Positions 27,005-35,135 of a DNA stretch of 64,000 nucleotides are shown one piece after another. A model generated the notes under the pieces. The model was not told the origin of the DNA and did not search any database. It was given only the letters and a program-made list of their open reading frames with translations. The DNA lies in assembly GCF_008389435.1 (NCBI RefSeq), contig NZ_VUYS01000014.1:36034-100033 (forward strand), in the 5' to 3' direction. Source of the DNA: Candidatus Nitrosocosmicus agrestis (GTDB lineage: Archaea; Thermoproteota; Nitrososphaeria; Nitrososphaerales; Nitrososphaeraceae). The position numbers and the translations under genes were made by a program. Numbering within the stretch: the stretch's first letter is position 1; each line of letters starts with the position of its first letter.

Positions 27005-27574
27005 ATGAGTGAGAAATTAAGAATAGTCGTAGGAATTAGTGGAAGTTCCGGAGTAATTTATGGTATCAGATTTCTTCAGGCATTAGTAAGAATGGAGATA
27101 GAAACTCATTTGATCCTGAGTAAATGGGCAGTTCAAAATATAAAAATAGAAACAAATGAAGACATTCGCACCATTGAAAAAATAGCTAATTTTGTTTACG
27201 ATGAAAAAGATATGGCAGCATCCATATCAAGCGGCTCTTTTAAAACTGGTGGTATGGCAGTAATCCCCTGTAGTATGAAAACGTTATCAAGCATAGCGAA
27301 CGGATATGATGATAATCTTTTATCAAGAGCAGCATCAGTAACCATTAAAGAGAAAAGAAAGCTCGTTGTAGTCCCAAGGGAAACTCCACTGTCTACTATA
27401 CACATCGCAAACATGCTGAGATTATCCGAGTTAGGTGTGACCATCTTACCTGCCATGCCTGGTTTCTATCACAAACCAAAATCTATTGAGGACTTGATAT
27501 CCCACATAGTAGGAAAAACACTTGATCAATTTGAGATAAAAAATGATTCCTTTAAAAGATGGGATACAAATTGA
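27005..27574 (+). CDS. ubiX: Flavin prenyltransferase UbiX
   Basis: 189 residues from ATG 27005; the frame runs 17 codons further up but homologues begin with this RIVVGISGSSGVIYG strand. FMN-binding GSSG near 12, SSGSFKTGGMAVIPCS near 75, and RETPLSTIH plus MPGFYHKP later. It joins dimethylallyl phosphate to FMN to make prenyl-FMN for UbiD-type decarboxylases, here perhaps in respiratory quinone synthesis. No ubiD nearby. Confidence 0.93.
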   Translation: MSEKLRIVVGISGSSGVIYGIRFLQALVRMEIETHLILSKWAVQNIKIETNEDIRTIEKIANFVYDEKDMAASISSGSFKTGGMAVIPCSMKTLSSIANGYDDNLLSRAASVTIKEKRKLVVVPRETPLSTIHIANMLRLSELGVTILPAMPGFYHKPKSIEDLISHIVGKTLDQFEIKNDSFKRWDTN

Positions 27575-27644
27575 ACTTTTAAAGTCTATTCGTAAATTAG
27601 GATTTGACCACAGATTCGAAAACAATTTGAGTATTAAAGAGTAA
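27543..27644 (+). pseudogene. Possible small or decayed ORF after ubiX
   Basis: A 33-codon ATG frame begins inside the last codons of ubiX in another frame and ends in TAA. Its peptide (DGIQIELLKSIRKLGFDHRF region) has protein-like composition, and after the stop the same frame stays plausible between two more stops to about 27720. This could be the remnant of a degraded gene, or a chance frame. I do not recognise it. Confidence 0.25.
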
Positions 27645-27737
27645 CCTAACTTTGAGAAGAAAGATTGAGTTGGACAGTTGCTATCCGCATGGTCTTTTGA
27701 TCCCACTATTTAAACAAACGCGTTATGGCCTATTAGA

Positions 27738-28316
27738 CTATTCGTTATTTTCCCAGAGTTCCAACTTTTCAAGTTTTTTCTTTCTGTTATATTCTTCAAG
27801 CATGCTATAAACGCTCTTGTGAGGGAAACCTTTGCAAATCATTTGTACAGCATTCATTGCCAAAGATATTTCATCAAAAGTTCCTATAAATCCAGCAAAA
27901 TGACCATATATCGAGATCTCGGCTCCCGAAAAGTCTTCTACATTACGTCTGAATTTTCCACTTTGTCCAATCAATCGAGATTTTATCCTATCTAATGAAT
28001 TAAGCGATTTACCAGAGTACTCTCTTAAGTCCAATAACTGGAGAATACATTCATCAGATAATAATCGATACGACCTTTCAGGGGAAAATCCCTTTGAAAT
28101 AGCCATAACTATCTCAGATGCTTTAAAAACACCACTGTTAATCAATGACTCGTTACCTTTTAACTTGATTGATATGTCTCCAGTTTCACCATCGATATTT
28201 AACTCGACATTGCATTTCTTTTCAATCTCTTTCTTGACTGATCCTTTCTTTCCGACAATGGCACCAATGCGATCTTTGGATACTTTGATTGTCTTAAAAA
28301 TACTGCCCGTAGTCAC
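27738..28316 (-). CDS. KH-domain RNA-binding protein (Pno1/Dim2 type)
   Basis: 192 residues with two KH domains: the first has AIVGKKGSVKK near 19 (GxxG loop GKKG), the second RLIGQSGKFRRN near 118. This double-KH layout and the end PHKSVYSMLEEY match archaeal Dim2/Pno1 homologues that act in small-subunit rRNA maturation. Start ATG; it leads away from the ubiquitin-like and S17e genes in the same orientation, a ribosome-centred cluster. Confidence 0.88.
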   Translation of the reverse strand: MTTGSIFKTIKVSKDRIGAIVGKKGSVKKEIEKKCNVELNIDGETGDISIKLKGNESLINSGVFKASEIVMAISKGFSPERSYRLLSDECILQLLDLREYSGKSLNSLDRIKSRLIGQSGKFRRNVEDFSGAEISIYGHFAGFIGTFDEISLAMNAVQMICKGFPHKSVYSMLEEYNRKKKLEKLELWENNE

Positions 28317-28364
28317 AATACTCCTAAGACCAACAACCCATTAAAAATTTTGTAAATAGAAGCA

Positions 28365-28619
28365 TCAACCACCATGAACAACCGTTAAAATGGTTACCAC
28401 ATCACCGGCAGCCACCTTTGCATTCCCACCCCCAAGTAAAGAAGACTCTACGCCATTTACGGCAATCATTAATTCATTTTTTTTTATCTTGTTTTGCAAT
28501 GTATACTTTTTTTCTAGGTATGATAGCAGATTATCGACACTCAGTTCATTTGAACTTATCAAAATCTGAGATGTACCAATTAATTTTCTAATCCCGCCTA
28601 ATAAGTCCACTGTTATCAA
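28365..28619 (-). CDS. Ubiquitin-like sulfur carrier (MoaD/ThiS family)
   Basis: 84 residues with the beta-grasp pattern and a C-terminal Gly-Gly (TVVHGG), the site that is adenylated and thiocarboxylated or conjugated. LLGGIRKLIG at the start is MoaD-like. May donate sulfur for molybdopterin or tRNA thiolation, or act as a SAMP-type modifier. Starts 2 nt after the S17e stop on the same strand. Function among these options is undecided. Confidence 0.85.
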   Translation of the reverse strand: MITVDLLGGIRKLIGTSQILISSNELSVDNLLSYLEKKYTLQNKIKKNELMIAVNGVESSLLGGGNAKVAAGDVVTILTVVHGG

Positions 28620-28621
28620 TA

Positions 28622-28861
28622 TTATTCTGTTGTTTCTTCACTAACTTCACTGGCCTCATCTGTATATGAAAGCGAAGCATTCTGCTGAGCTAAATTTCTG
28701 TTTACTGTTTTGGTAATGTAACCAGCAATCTTGTTTCGTAATTCTTTTGAACGGACAATGGCAAAATTATGTATGGTCTCTTTATTTTCACCGAAATCAC
28801 TCGTAAATTTATCAGGATAACGCTCCAACAATTCGTTGGCCATTTTTTTTACTCGATCCAC
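28622..28861 (-). CDS. rps17e: 30S ribosomal protein S17e
   Basis: 79 residues from GTG 28861. NELLERYPDKFTSDFGENK followed by RSKELRNKIAGYIT is the S17e core. The frame is open for 25 more codons to a TTG at 28936 that overlaps the TatD stop; I prefer the GTG because it gives an N-terminus (MDRVKKMA after decoding) that matches family length. The C-terminal ~20 residues are acidic and extra. Part of the small-subunit ribosomal body. Confidence 0.88.
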   Translation of the reverse strand: MDRVKKMANELLERYPDKFTSDFGENKETIHNFAIVRSKELRNKIAGYITKTVNRNLAQQNASLSYTDEASEVSEETTE

Positions 28862-28932
28862 ATCATATGGAAAAAATAAGGGTATTTTATCTTTTTTCAT
28901 ACAATTGATTGCTTGCTTCAATGATTCGATAT

Positions 28933-29709
28933 TCAATAAGAGATAAACCTAGAGGAGTTTGCAACTATCATCCTTGTTGCCTCCTCAAATGAGATTCTCA
29001 ATAATGTTGAGATAAAATACACTAGTGTGATAATTAATGAAGGTGTCGTAAAAACATCTTGGAAGCAGTTTTTGTAGCTCACCGGGCCGTCTGTTTCCAG
29101 TAAGACGAAGGAAGGATTGCATTCTTTAAACAAATTTTGCTTGTCAATATTGTAAAGCAAATACGGGCCGAAAGAAGCAAAAAAACCATGATCATTTATT
29201 TTTCTGAGGTTTTTCTTACTACCATCGTACCAATGAAAAACTGCACGTTTTATCCTGAATGAAGGCAGAATCTCTAGAATTTGATCAACTGAGCGCCTTG
29301 AGTGGATTGAAATTGGTTTATTATTCTTTTCAGCAAGATTCAACATTTGTTCAAAAATCCATTTTTGGGTATTCATATATGAACAACCATGGAGATCAAA
29401 ATAAGTAGGATCCAAACCGATTTCTCCAATACCTGTAATCAATTTTGAATGAGAACCAAAAAAATCTTCGAACACTTCATAATCAGATTTTTGTCTAGCG
29501 AATTGGGGATGGATACCTACGAATGAATGGATCATATCAGGATTACCGAGGCATCTTTGTCGTAATAAAATAGTTTCAACTGAGGTCTCTAAATTCTCAG
29601 ACATGCAGAAACACTCAATGTTAGAATTATTGATTAATTGAAAAATCATGTCATAATATTTTTTGTATGCCACATCACACAGGTGAATGTGAGAATCTAC
29701 AAATTTCAA
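28933..29709 (-). CDS. TatD-family metal-dependent hydrolase
   Basis: 258 residues. Amidohydrolase metal ligands: DSHIHL at the N-terminus, GEIGLDPT near 95, SIHSRR near 135, FHWYDGS near 155 (His), and LLETDGP near 200 (Asp). TatD proteins are Mg-dependent nucleases/exonucleases or related phosphoesterases. First gene of the TatD-S17e-MoaD-like-KH run. Divergent from the histone gene over about 220 nt. Confidence 0.87.
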   Translation of the reverse strand: MKFVDSHIHLCDVAYKKYYDMIFQLINNSNIECFCMSENLETSVETILLRQRCLGNPDMIHSFVGIHPQFARQKSDYEVFEDFFGSHSKLITGIGEIGLDPTYFDLHGCSYMNTQKWIFEQMLNLAEKNNKPISIHSRRSVDQILEILPSFRIKRAVFHWYDGSKKNLRKINDHGFFASFGPYLLYNIDKQNLFKECNPSFVLLETDGPVSYKNCFQDVFTTPSLIITLVYFISTLLRISFEEATRMIVANSSRFISY

Positions 29710-29930
29710 TCATGAATTTCAAGCCCATACCAATACTTATTTCTTAGGTTGAGAGTGATCGCGTCTATTTGACAGGCTTCTTAAAATTAGGATTTACTTA
29801 AAATCTACAATATAGAGTAATTAAGTGATAACCTAAAATTGAAAACAGAACATTAACATCTTAATTTAATTAATTTCACATTTTAGTTTAATAAATATTG
29901 AATCAAGAATTGGTAAAATTGAGTGTTAAT

Positions 29931-30146
29931 ATGGGTTCAGAAATAGCACTTGCCTCTACCCACAGAATAATAAAAAAATTTGGAGCAGAAAGGGTAAGTG
30001 ATAGTGCTGCTGATGAGTTACGAAAAATATTAGAACTATTGGGTGAAAACATATCAAGACAGGCAGTCGAACTTGCTTTTCACGCGCATAGAAAGACCAT
30101 TAAACCAGAAGACATTATATTGGCTTCTAAGAATTTCATAAAGTAA
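29931..30146 (+). CDS. Archaeal histone
   Basis: 71 residues from ATG 29931 (frame opens 11 codons earlier at a TTG). Single histone fold: helix 1 EIALASTHRIIKKFG, long helix 2 SDSAADELRKILELLGENIS with RQAVELAFHAH, and loop 2 KTIKPEDI with helix 3. Residue count matches HMf-type histones, which supports the internal ATG. It wraps chromosomal DNA as dimers or longer polymers. Confidence 0.94.
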   Translation: MGSEIALASTHRIIKKFGAERVSDSAADELRKILELLGENISRQAVELAFHAHRKTIKPEDIILASKNFIK

Positions 30147-30212
30147 TGGTGTAATATTAATTTGACCAATAAAATAAAGGTCAAGAAAAATTAGTAACCC
30201 CCTTTTACAAAG

Positions 30213-30221
30213 AAATATAAG
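30213..30221 (+). promoter_or_regulatory. Probable TATA box of tRNA-Cys
   Basis: AAATATAAG lies about 30-38 nt ahead of the tRNA 5' end, a usual archaeal TATA position when a short leader is transcribed. Confidence 0.45.
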
Positions 30222-30250
30222 TTTTCACCAATTGATTAAACAAATCCTAT

Positions 30251-30334
30251 GGTGGGGTGGCAGAGCGGCCATGCGTTCGCCTGCAGACCAGGGCAGTTAG
30301 CGAATATATAAGGGTTCGAATCCCTTCCCCACCT
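30251..30334 (+). tRNA. tRNA-Cys(GCA) with a 12-nt intron
   Basis: Acceptor GGTGGGG/CCCCACC is perfect and the T arm is AAGGG-TTCGAAT-CCCTT. Anticodon stem TTCGC (30276-30280) pairs with GCGAA (30300-30304). The loop reads C-T-GCA-G then a 12-nt intron (30287-30298) then A38; GCA is at 30283-30285. CTGC (30281-30284) and GCAG (30293-30296) make the 4-bp central helix, flanked by bulges AGA and TTA, a bulge-helix-bulge cut by the archaeal splicing endonuclease. Mature length is 72 nt; CCA is not encoded. Confidence 0.93.
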
Positions 30335-30346
30335 CTTTATTAGATT

Positions 30347-30967
30347 TCAATTCACCTTGATCTTAAAGTATGTCTCTTTTTTTGTAGATAGTATTACACG
30401 TATCTGTTTTACAAAGTCCTCTAAGTTTATACCATAAAAAAAATCTGGTGCATTGACGAATTTGTCGATTGAGCGATGAAGTATTGAAAAATATATTTCA
30501 GATTCACCCTTTTGAAGATGTACAAAAGCTGCATCAACAAGAATAATTCCATTTAGAATAGATTTTGTAAGTCCAGTAGATTCTTTCCAAACTTGTTCCA
30601 AAACTTCGTGAGACTTCCAGAACCTTTCCATATTAAAGAGAAAGATTGCCGTAGAAATTGAGAATTCTATCCTAATCTTATCCTCATGATCCGAAATCTG
30701 TTCAATTTTCAAAAAATAACCAAATTTGCTAATGGGTAGTAAATAATTCCAATTTTGACCTTTAGAGGAAACTAGTTCATCAGAAGCAACATCGAGTTCG
30801 ATAAAATAACTAGATATACGTAAATCTCTAATGTCATACATGGAAGAATTTTGTAGTGAGGATCGAATTTCTTGAAGAAGAATCTTGTGATCTTTACCAA
30901 CATAGTTGGTCTTGTTTGACAAGTAGACAAGATAACGATATTTGAGCGAGCGAGAATTTGAAGTCAA
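30347..30967 (-). CDS. DUF309 family protein
   Basis: 206 residues. The C-terminal half carries the DUF309 pattern (FWKSHEVLEQVWKES near 116 and a following helix with NGIILVDAAFVHLQKGE). The N-terminal ~100 residues are an additional alpha/beta region. The function of DUF309 is not established. It is convergent with tRNA-Cys; start ATG. Confidence 0.8.
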   Translation of the reverse strand: MTSNSRSLKYRYLVYLSNKTNYVGKDHKILLQEIRSSLQNSSMYDIRDLRISSYFIELDVASDELVSSKGQNWNYLLPISKFGYFLKIEQISDHEDKIRIEFSISTAIFLFNMERFWKSHEVLEQVWKESTGLTKSILNGIILVDAAFVHLQKGESEIYFSILHRSIDKFVNAPDFFYGINLEDFVKQIRVILSTKKETYFKIKVN

Positions 30968-31031
30968 TTTCTTAATGCTAACTGATGTACTTTATACTAT
31001 AAGAGATCAATATTGGACGACATTTTATTCG

Positions 31032-31205
31032 CTAATATACAGATTCAGAAGAAGGTCTTAATCCCATTTTTTTTGAAGTATATCCACAATTTTGACATTT
31101 AAAAAGTCTCTTTCTCTTGTATGTGTAAATCAGATCCTTATCTTCCAAAGGTTCGTGAAGTGTTCGTATCATGCATTGAGCACAAAACCGCTTTTCCAAG
31201 TCCAA
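31032..31205 (-). CDS. Small zinc-ribbon protein, TTG start
   Basis: 57 residues. Two Cys pairs, CAQC near residue 8 and CQNC near 38, spaced as in a zinc ribbon, with a basic middle (YKRKRLFK). The frame is closed by a TGA two codons before the TTG at 31203-31205, so TTG (or the second TTG at 31197) must be the start. Zinc ribbons of this size in archaea are often transcription or ribosome partners; no specific function can be assigned. Between DUF309 and sucD, all minus strand. Confidence 0.72.
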   Translation of the reverse strand: MDLEKRFCAQCMIRTLHEPLEDKDLIYTYKRKRLFKCQNCGYTSKKMGLRPSSESVY

Positions 31206-31266
31206 ACTTCAAACCTCATTAAATATCCAAGATAAATAAAAAGAAAAATTTCACTGAGATATCTTT

Positions 31267-32190
31267 CTATTTCCTTAGTTTGGTCTTTAATAATAAGGGA
31301 ACCTCTCGCGGGCTCTTTGCAACAGGCACATCAGCACGAGCATAATTTGTGATTTTTGAATCAGCCGATCCATATGTCCCATAAACTATTGCCCCCGCAT
31401 GACCCATCCGTTTTTCCTTCGGTGCTGCCCTTCCAGCAATGTATGCAACAACAGGTTTTGTGAATCCAGTTTTTATTATGTGATCTGCTAACATTTCTTC
31501 AGCGTCACCACCTATTTCGCCCACAACTACTACGGAGTCAACGTCATCTCGATTTTGAATAAGGTTGAAAGAATCGATAAGATTAGTGCCGTTAATAGGG
31601 TCTCCACCTATGCCCAGTGCAAGACGCTGACCAAGACCAGAATTTGAAAGATGGTGAGATACCTCATACATCAGTGTTCCACTTCTTGAAAACACTATTG
31701 TTTGACCCTTTGTAAATGGCTGTGCTGGCATAATCCCGACTTTCATTATTCCAGGTACAATTACACCAGGGGTATTTGGTCCGATCATTCTAGCACCTTT
31801 CTCCTCGGCATACTGAAATATTTTAATAGAGTCAATGATGGGAACATGTTCAGGAATTGCCACCAAGAGCTTGATCCCACTATCAAGGGCTTCTTTAGCG
31901 GCCTTGTAAAAGAATGGTGCTGGCACAAACACACCAGAAATTACAGAGCCTGTAGCCTCGACGGCCTCTTTCATAGTATTGTATATTGGAACATCTTCGA
32001 ATTTGGATCCTCCCTTCCCAGGCGTAACTCCAGCTGCGATATTGGTTCCGTATGACTTCATCAAATTAGCATGTTTAGACCCAAAACTTCCAGTAATACC
32101 TTGAATTATAACAGGCTTTTTCTCATAATCAACATCAGAGTTGTTGCCAACAAGAATACTAAAAATATTGTAAATATTATTCAATTTCAT
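31267..32190 (-). CDS. sucD: Succinyl-CoA synthetase alpha subunit (CoA ligase, ADP-forming)
   Basis: 307 residues. CoA-binding IQGITGSFGSKH near 29, PGKGG, NTPGVIVPG, and the phospho-histidine in KEKRMGHAGAIV near 262. It makes succinyl-CoA from succinate with the beta subunit encoded just upstream (4 nt gap). In 3HP/4HB organisms succinyl-CoA is a cycle intermediate, and related ligases may act on 3-hydroxypropionate or 4-hydroxybutyrate, so the true substrate is open. The first ~24 residues precede the usual start. Confidence 0.93.
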   Translation of the reverse strand: MKLNNIYNIFSILVGNNSDVDYEKKPVIIQGITGSFGSKHANLMKSYGTNIAAGVTPGKGGSKFEDVPIYNTMKEAVEATGSVISGVFVPAPFFYKAAKEALDSGIKLLVAIPEHVPIIDSIKIFQYAEEKGARMIGPNTPGVIVPGIMKVGIMPAQPFTKGQTIVFSRSGTLMYEVSHHLSNSGLGQRLALGIGGDPINGTNLIDSFNLIQNRDDVDSVVVVGEIGGDAEEMLADHIIKTGFTKPVVAYIAGRAAPKEKRMGHAGAIVYGTYGSADSKITNYARADVPVAKSPREVPLLLKTKLRK

Positions 32191-32194
32191 ACAC

Positions 32195-33307
32195 CTAAAT
32201 ATTACTAGTTACCTTTAATACCACAGCATTTATTGCTTCCTCGACGGTATCAAAAAGCTTAGCATCACTACCTTTCAAAAGCTCTTTCGCTCTTTCTGAC
32301 TCTGCTCCAGATATTCGGGCATACACAGGTACCTTTAGAATATTATTTTTATATGCATCAAGTATTCCCTGCGCGACTAAATCAGTCCTCACAATTCCTC
32401 CAAACAAATTTACCAATATAGCTTTGATTTTGGGTATTCTACTAATGACTTTCAAAGCTTCATAAATAGTCTCGCTAGTCGCTCTACCCCCAAAATCCAA
32501 AAATGATCCGGCAGTCCCATTTGCATCAGTAACCATATCCAAAGTTGACATCACCAATCCAGCTCCATTTCCAATTATAGCAATATCTCCATCCAATTCA
32601 ACGAAGGAAAAACCATTATCTGAGGCCTGTTTCTCCAAGTCTGTAAGGAACAAATATTTCTGCAGATCAGTATGTCTAAAAAGTGCGTTATCATCAATTA
32701 TTACTTTAGCATCTAATGCTACAAATGAACCGTTTGAAACGATGGCGAGTGGATTAATTTCGGCTAATTCTGCTTCCTTCTCAATAATTACTCTAAAAAG
32801 ACTATTCAACAAATCTACAAATTTTGTCCTAAGTTCCGGAGGGATATCTAACTTTACTGCAACTTCGTTTGACTGTTCTCCTGTAATACCATCTATTGAA
32901 ACATTCAAAATTACCTTGTTTTCAGTTTGCTCTATATCAACGCCTCCTTCAGAAGAGGCAATTATAGAATAGCAACGTTTACTTCTATTTAGAAACACTG
33001 AAAGATATATTTCCTTTACAATTTCGACCATTTTTTCTAATAAAATTCCTCTCGGCAGTTCGCCTTTCACTTCTTTATGTACTAATTCGTCAAATTTTGA
33101 TTCTAATTCGGAATAATCCTTGCATTTTTGAATGGCTCCAGCTTTACCACGTCCACCTACGGTAAGCTGCGATTTTAAGACAAAAGGAAATCCCAACTTT
33201 TCTGCAGCCATTTTTGCACTATCAATGTTTTGGGCTAATATTGATTCAGGAATATTAATCCCAACCTGACTAAATAGCTCTTTTCCTTGATATTCGAGAA
33301 GTCGCAT
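32195..33307 (-). CDS. sucC: Succinyl-CoA synthetase beta subunit
   Basis: 370 residues. ATP-grasp: LEYQGKELFSQ at the start, VLKSQLTVGGRGKAG near 43, the metal site AEINPLAIV near 180, and the C-terminal LVNLFGGIVRTD near 290. Forms the alpha/beta ligase with sucD downstream; same operon. Substrate specificity as noted for the alpha subunit is unproven. Confidence 0.94.
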   Translation of the reverse strand: MRLLEYQGKELFSQVGINIPESILAQNIDSAKMAAEKLGFPFVLKSQLTVGGRGKAGAIQKCKDYSELESKFDELVHKEVKGELPRGILLEKMVEIVKEIYLSVFLNRSKRCYSIIASSEGGVDIEQTENKVILNVSIDGITGEQSNEVAVKLDIPPELRTKFVDLLNSLFRVIIEKEAELAEINPLAIVSNGSFVALDAKVIIDDNALFRHTDLQKYLFLTDLEKQASDNGFSFVELDGDIAIIGNGAGLVMSTLDMVTDANGTAGSFLDFGGRATSETIYEALKVISRIPKIKAILVNLFGGIVRTDLVAQGILDAYKNNILKVPVYARISGAESERAKELLKGSDAKLFDTVEEAINAVVLKVTSNI

Positions 33308-33399
33308 CTTTAAAAAGCTTAAAAATACTACAGATAAATAATTCTTTTTAATTTAAAGAAACGATTCGAGTGGAATCTGTCAAAAATGCCAATGATAAG

Positions 33400-33873
33400 T
33401 CAACCAGAAATATTGGTCTTCATATTATCCAGAAAAACCGAATAGTTCTTCATTTCGCTCATTAGAGTTAAATATTCTGGAAGCAACCCTTGATCAGGAT
33501 TTCCATTCAACAAAGTCTTCATAAGTTCTTCGTTTTGATTAATCGAGGCAGTCACAAAAGAATCGAAAGAGGAAGTATTTTGAGTTTGATTCATTCTCTG
33601 AGCATTAACTTGGTTCTGAACTTCGTCCTTCAATACACCAAATTGACTCTTTACAGAGGCAAGAGTCATGTTTGGATCCAAAAAAGTGACTGTCATGTTA
33701 CTAGTTATAGGACTACCAGTATTTCCACCAGGCAGTAACCAGACAATGAAGCTAGCCGCAATTATGCCGGCCACAAGTATCGATGTTAAAATAACTCCTT
33801 TTTTGTTAACAGTATTCTTCTTGCTTGAATTATTTTTGTCACCACTTCCTGCACTACCCCGAGTAAATTTCAT
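33400..33873 (-). CDS. Hypothetical membrane-anchored protein
   Basis: 157 residues: a polar basic N-terminus (~25), one membrane helix (VILTSILVAGIIAASFIVWL near 27-46) and an outer domain of about 110 residues rich in Asn, Thr and Met, with helical regions (KDEVQNQVNAQRMNQTQN). Likely an external domain held by one helix. Not recognised; lies between sucC and the divergent DUF424 gene. Confidence 0.65.
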   Translation of the reverse strand: MKFTRGSAGSGDKNNSSKKNTVNKKGVILTSILVAGIIAASFIVWLLPGGNTGSPITSNMTVTFLDPNMTLASVKSQFGVLKDEVQNQVNAQRMNQTQNTSSFDSFVTASINQNEELMKTLLNGNPDQGLLPEYLTLMSEMKNYSVFLDNMKTNISG

Positions 33874-33959
33874 TGAATTTTGTTATTTGTGGGTTAATAT
33901 TATTTTATTTGTTGGTCATAAAATTAATATCCATTTGACATGTGATTTATGGATAAAGG

Positions 33960-34304
33960 TTGTATGCAGGATTGGAAACCAAAGATAAGGAGAACAAGAC
34001 ATTCGCCCTGAGAAAAACTATGTTTCAAGGAGCTACGATGCTCAACATTTGCGATATGAATTTAGTTGGGAGAATAATAAACAAGAGCGATTTTGAGATT
34101 AACATCTCCAAGGAATTCTTTCTCGATGAGGCAATCAGTGAAAATGAGGCCAAAAAACTACTAAAATCTTCTTCCATAATGAATTTAGTAGGTGAAAATA
34201 TCGTAAATTTGGCAATTACATTAAAACTTGCCAAAAGTAACAGCGTAAAGGTGTTTGACAATATACCTTTTTTAATGATTTTTAATTTTGTGGGAAATTA
34301 TTAG
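33960..34304 (+). CDS. DUF424 family protein
   Basis: Up to 114 residues from TTG. The pattern MLNICDMNLVGRIINKSDFEINISKEFF and the later GENIVNLAITLKL fit DUF424, a small archaeal family sometimes linked to ribosome or tRNA genes. Better start is uncertain: TTG 33960, TTG 33972 or ATG 34020 (then 94 residues). The first ~16 residues are charged and not family-like. Function unknown. Confidence 0.72.
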   Translation: MYAGLETKDKENKTFALRKTMFQGATMLNICDMNLVGRIINKSDFEINISKEFFLDEAISENEAKKLLKSSSIMNLVGENIVNLAITLKLAKSNSVKVFDNIPFLMIFNFVGNY

Positions 34305-34354
34305 CATCTTTATCTATTTTCTTGATCTTCGAATACATCTATTTATAAAATTAG

Positions 34355-35134
34355 CTATTGCATCATGCAAGATACAGAATTCAGAATTTCTTTTAGCACT
34401 GAAAGAGGATTTTGGGAGTCGATTATTGCACGGCCGATGATCAAATATGTTGTGCCTGCCTCAAGAGCTAAATCAATATTACCCCCTTGAGTAATTAACC
34501 CGGGAGAATAAATGGGAATTTTAGGTTTTCCCTCAGAAGATAACTCCCTTAAAATGTCAATCCGGTTACCACCCACAACAATACCATCAACTTGGGCTTC
34601 CAAGGAATTTTCGTAAAAAACTCTGTAAACTTTACGCAATTTTCCCACTTCATTTGTCGATTTTGTTGACAAGATAGATGCCCCATAGCCTTCTACTGCA
34701 TCAGGATGACTCATATATACCAAGGATATTATACCAAAATTAATGGAATGAGCAAACTTTACAAGCGATATCAAGCTAGCTCGACCAATGAAAGGATTTA
34801 CGATAGCACAGTCAAATCCGATATCTGCGAGTCTTTGAACAATTACCGCATTGGTATCATAAATATCATTTATTTTTAAATCGGCAATCACTGGTACTTG
34901 ATTATCGTGCGCAATTCTCACTATCTCCTTCAGTTCAGATTCAGATAAGGGTAAAATAACGTGGAAATTTAATTTAATACCACATAAATATCGGCTTAAT
35001 TCGGATATATGTCGATTCAAATATTCTAAAAGATCTGGTGTTTGAAATTTGGGGTCTAGTGCTAGAACTATATTTGTTTTCTTAGACAATCTTACCTCGT
35101 TAATTTTGTGTTGGAAGGAATTTGGTGAACTCAT
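34355..35134 (-). CDS. pyrF: Orotidine 5'-phosphate decarboxylase
   Basis: 259 residues. VLALDPKF near 23, catalytic VIADLKINDIYDTN near 84-97 (the D-x-K-x-x-D triad) and the phosphate loop SPGLITQGGN near 212. Makes UMP from OMP, the last de novo pyrimidine step. It starts 1 nt after the stop of the upstream gene at 35136, so they are one unit. The rest of the pyr genes are elsewhere. Confidence 0.93.
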   Translation of the reverse strand: MSSPNSFQHKINEVRLSKKTNIVLALDPKFQTPDLLEYLNRHISELSRYLCGIKLNFHVILPLSESELKEIVRIAHDNQVPVIADLKINDIYDTNAVIVQRLADIGFDCAIVNPFIGRASLISLVKFAHSINFGIISLVYMSHPDAVEGYGASILSTKSTNEVGKLRKVYRVFYENSLEAQVDGIVVGGNRIDILRELSSEGKPKIPIYSPGLITQGGNIDLALEAGTTYLIIGRAIIDSQNPLSVLKEILNSVSCMMQ

Positions 35135-35135
35135 G

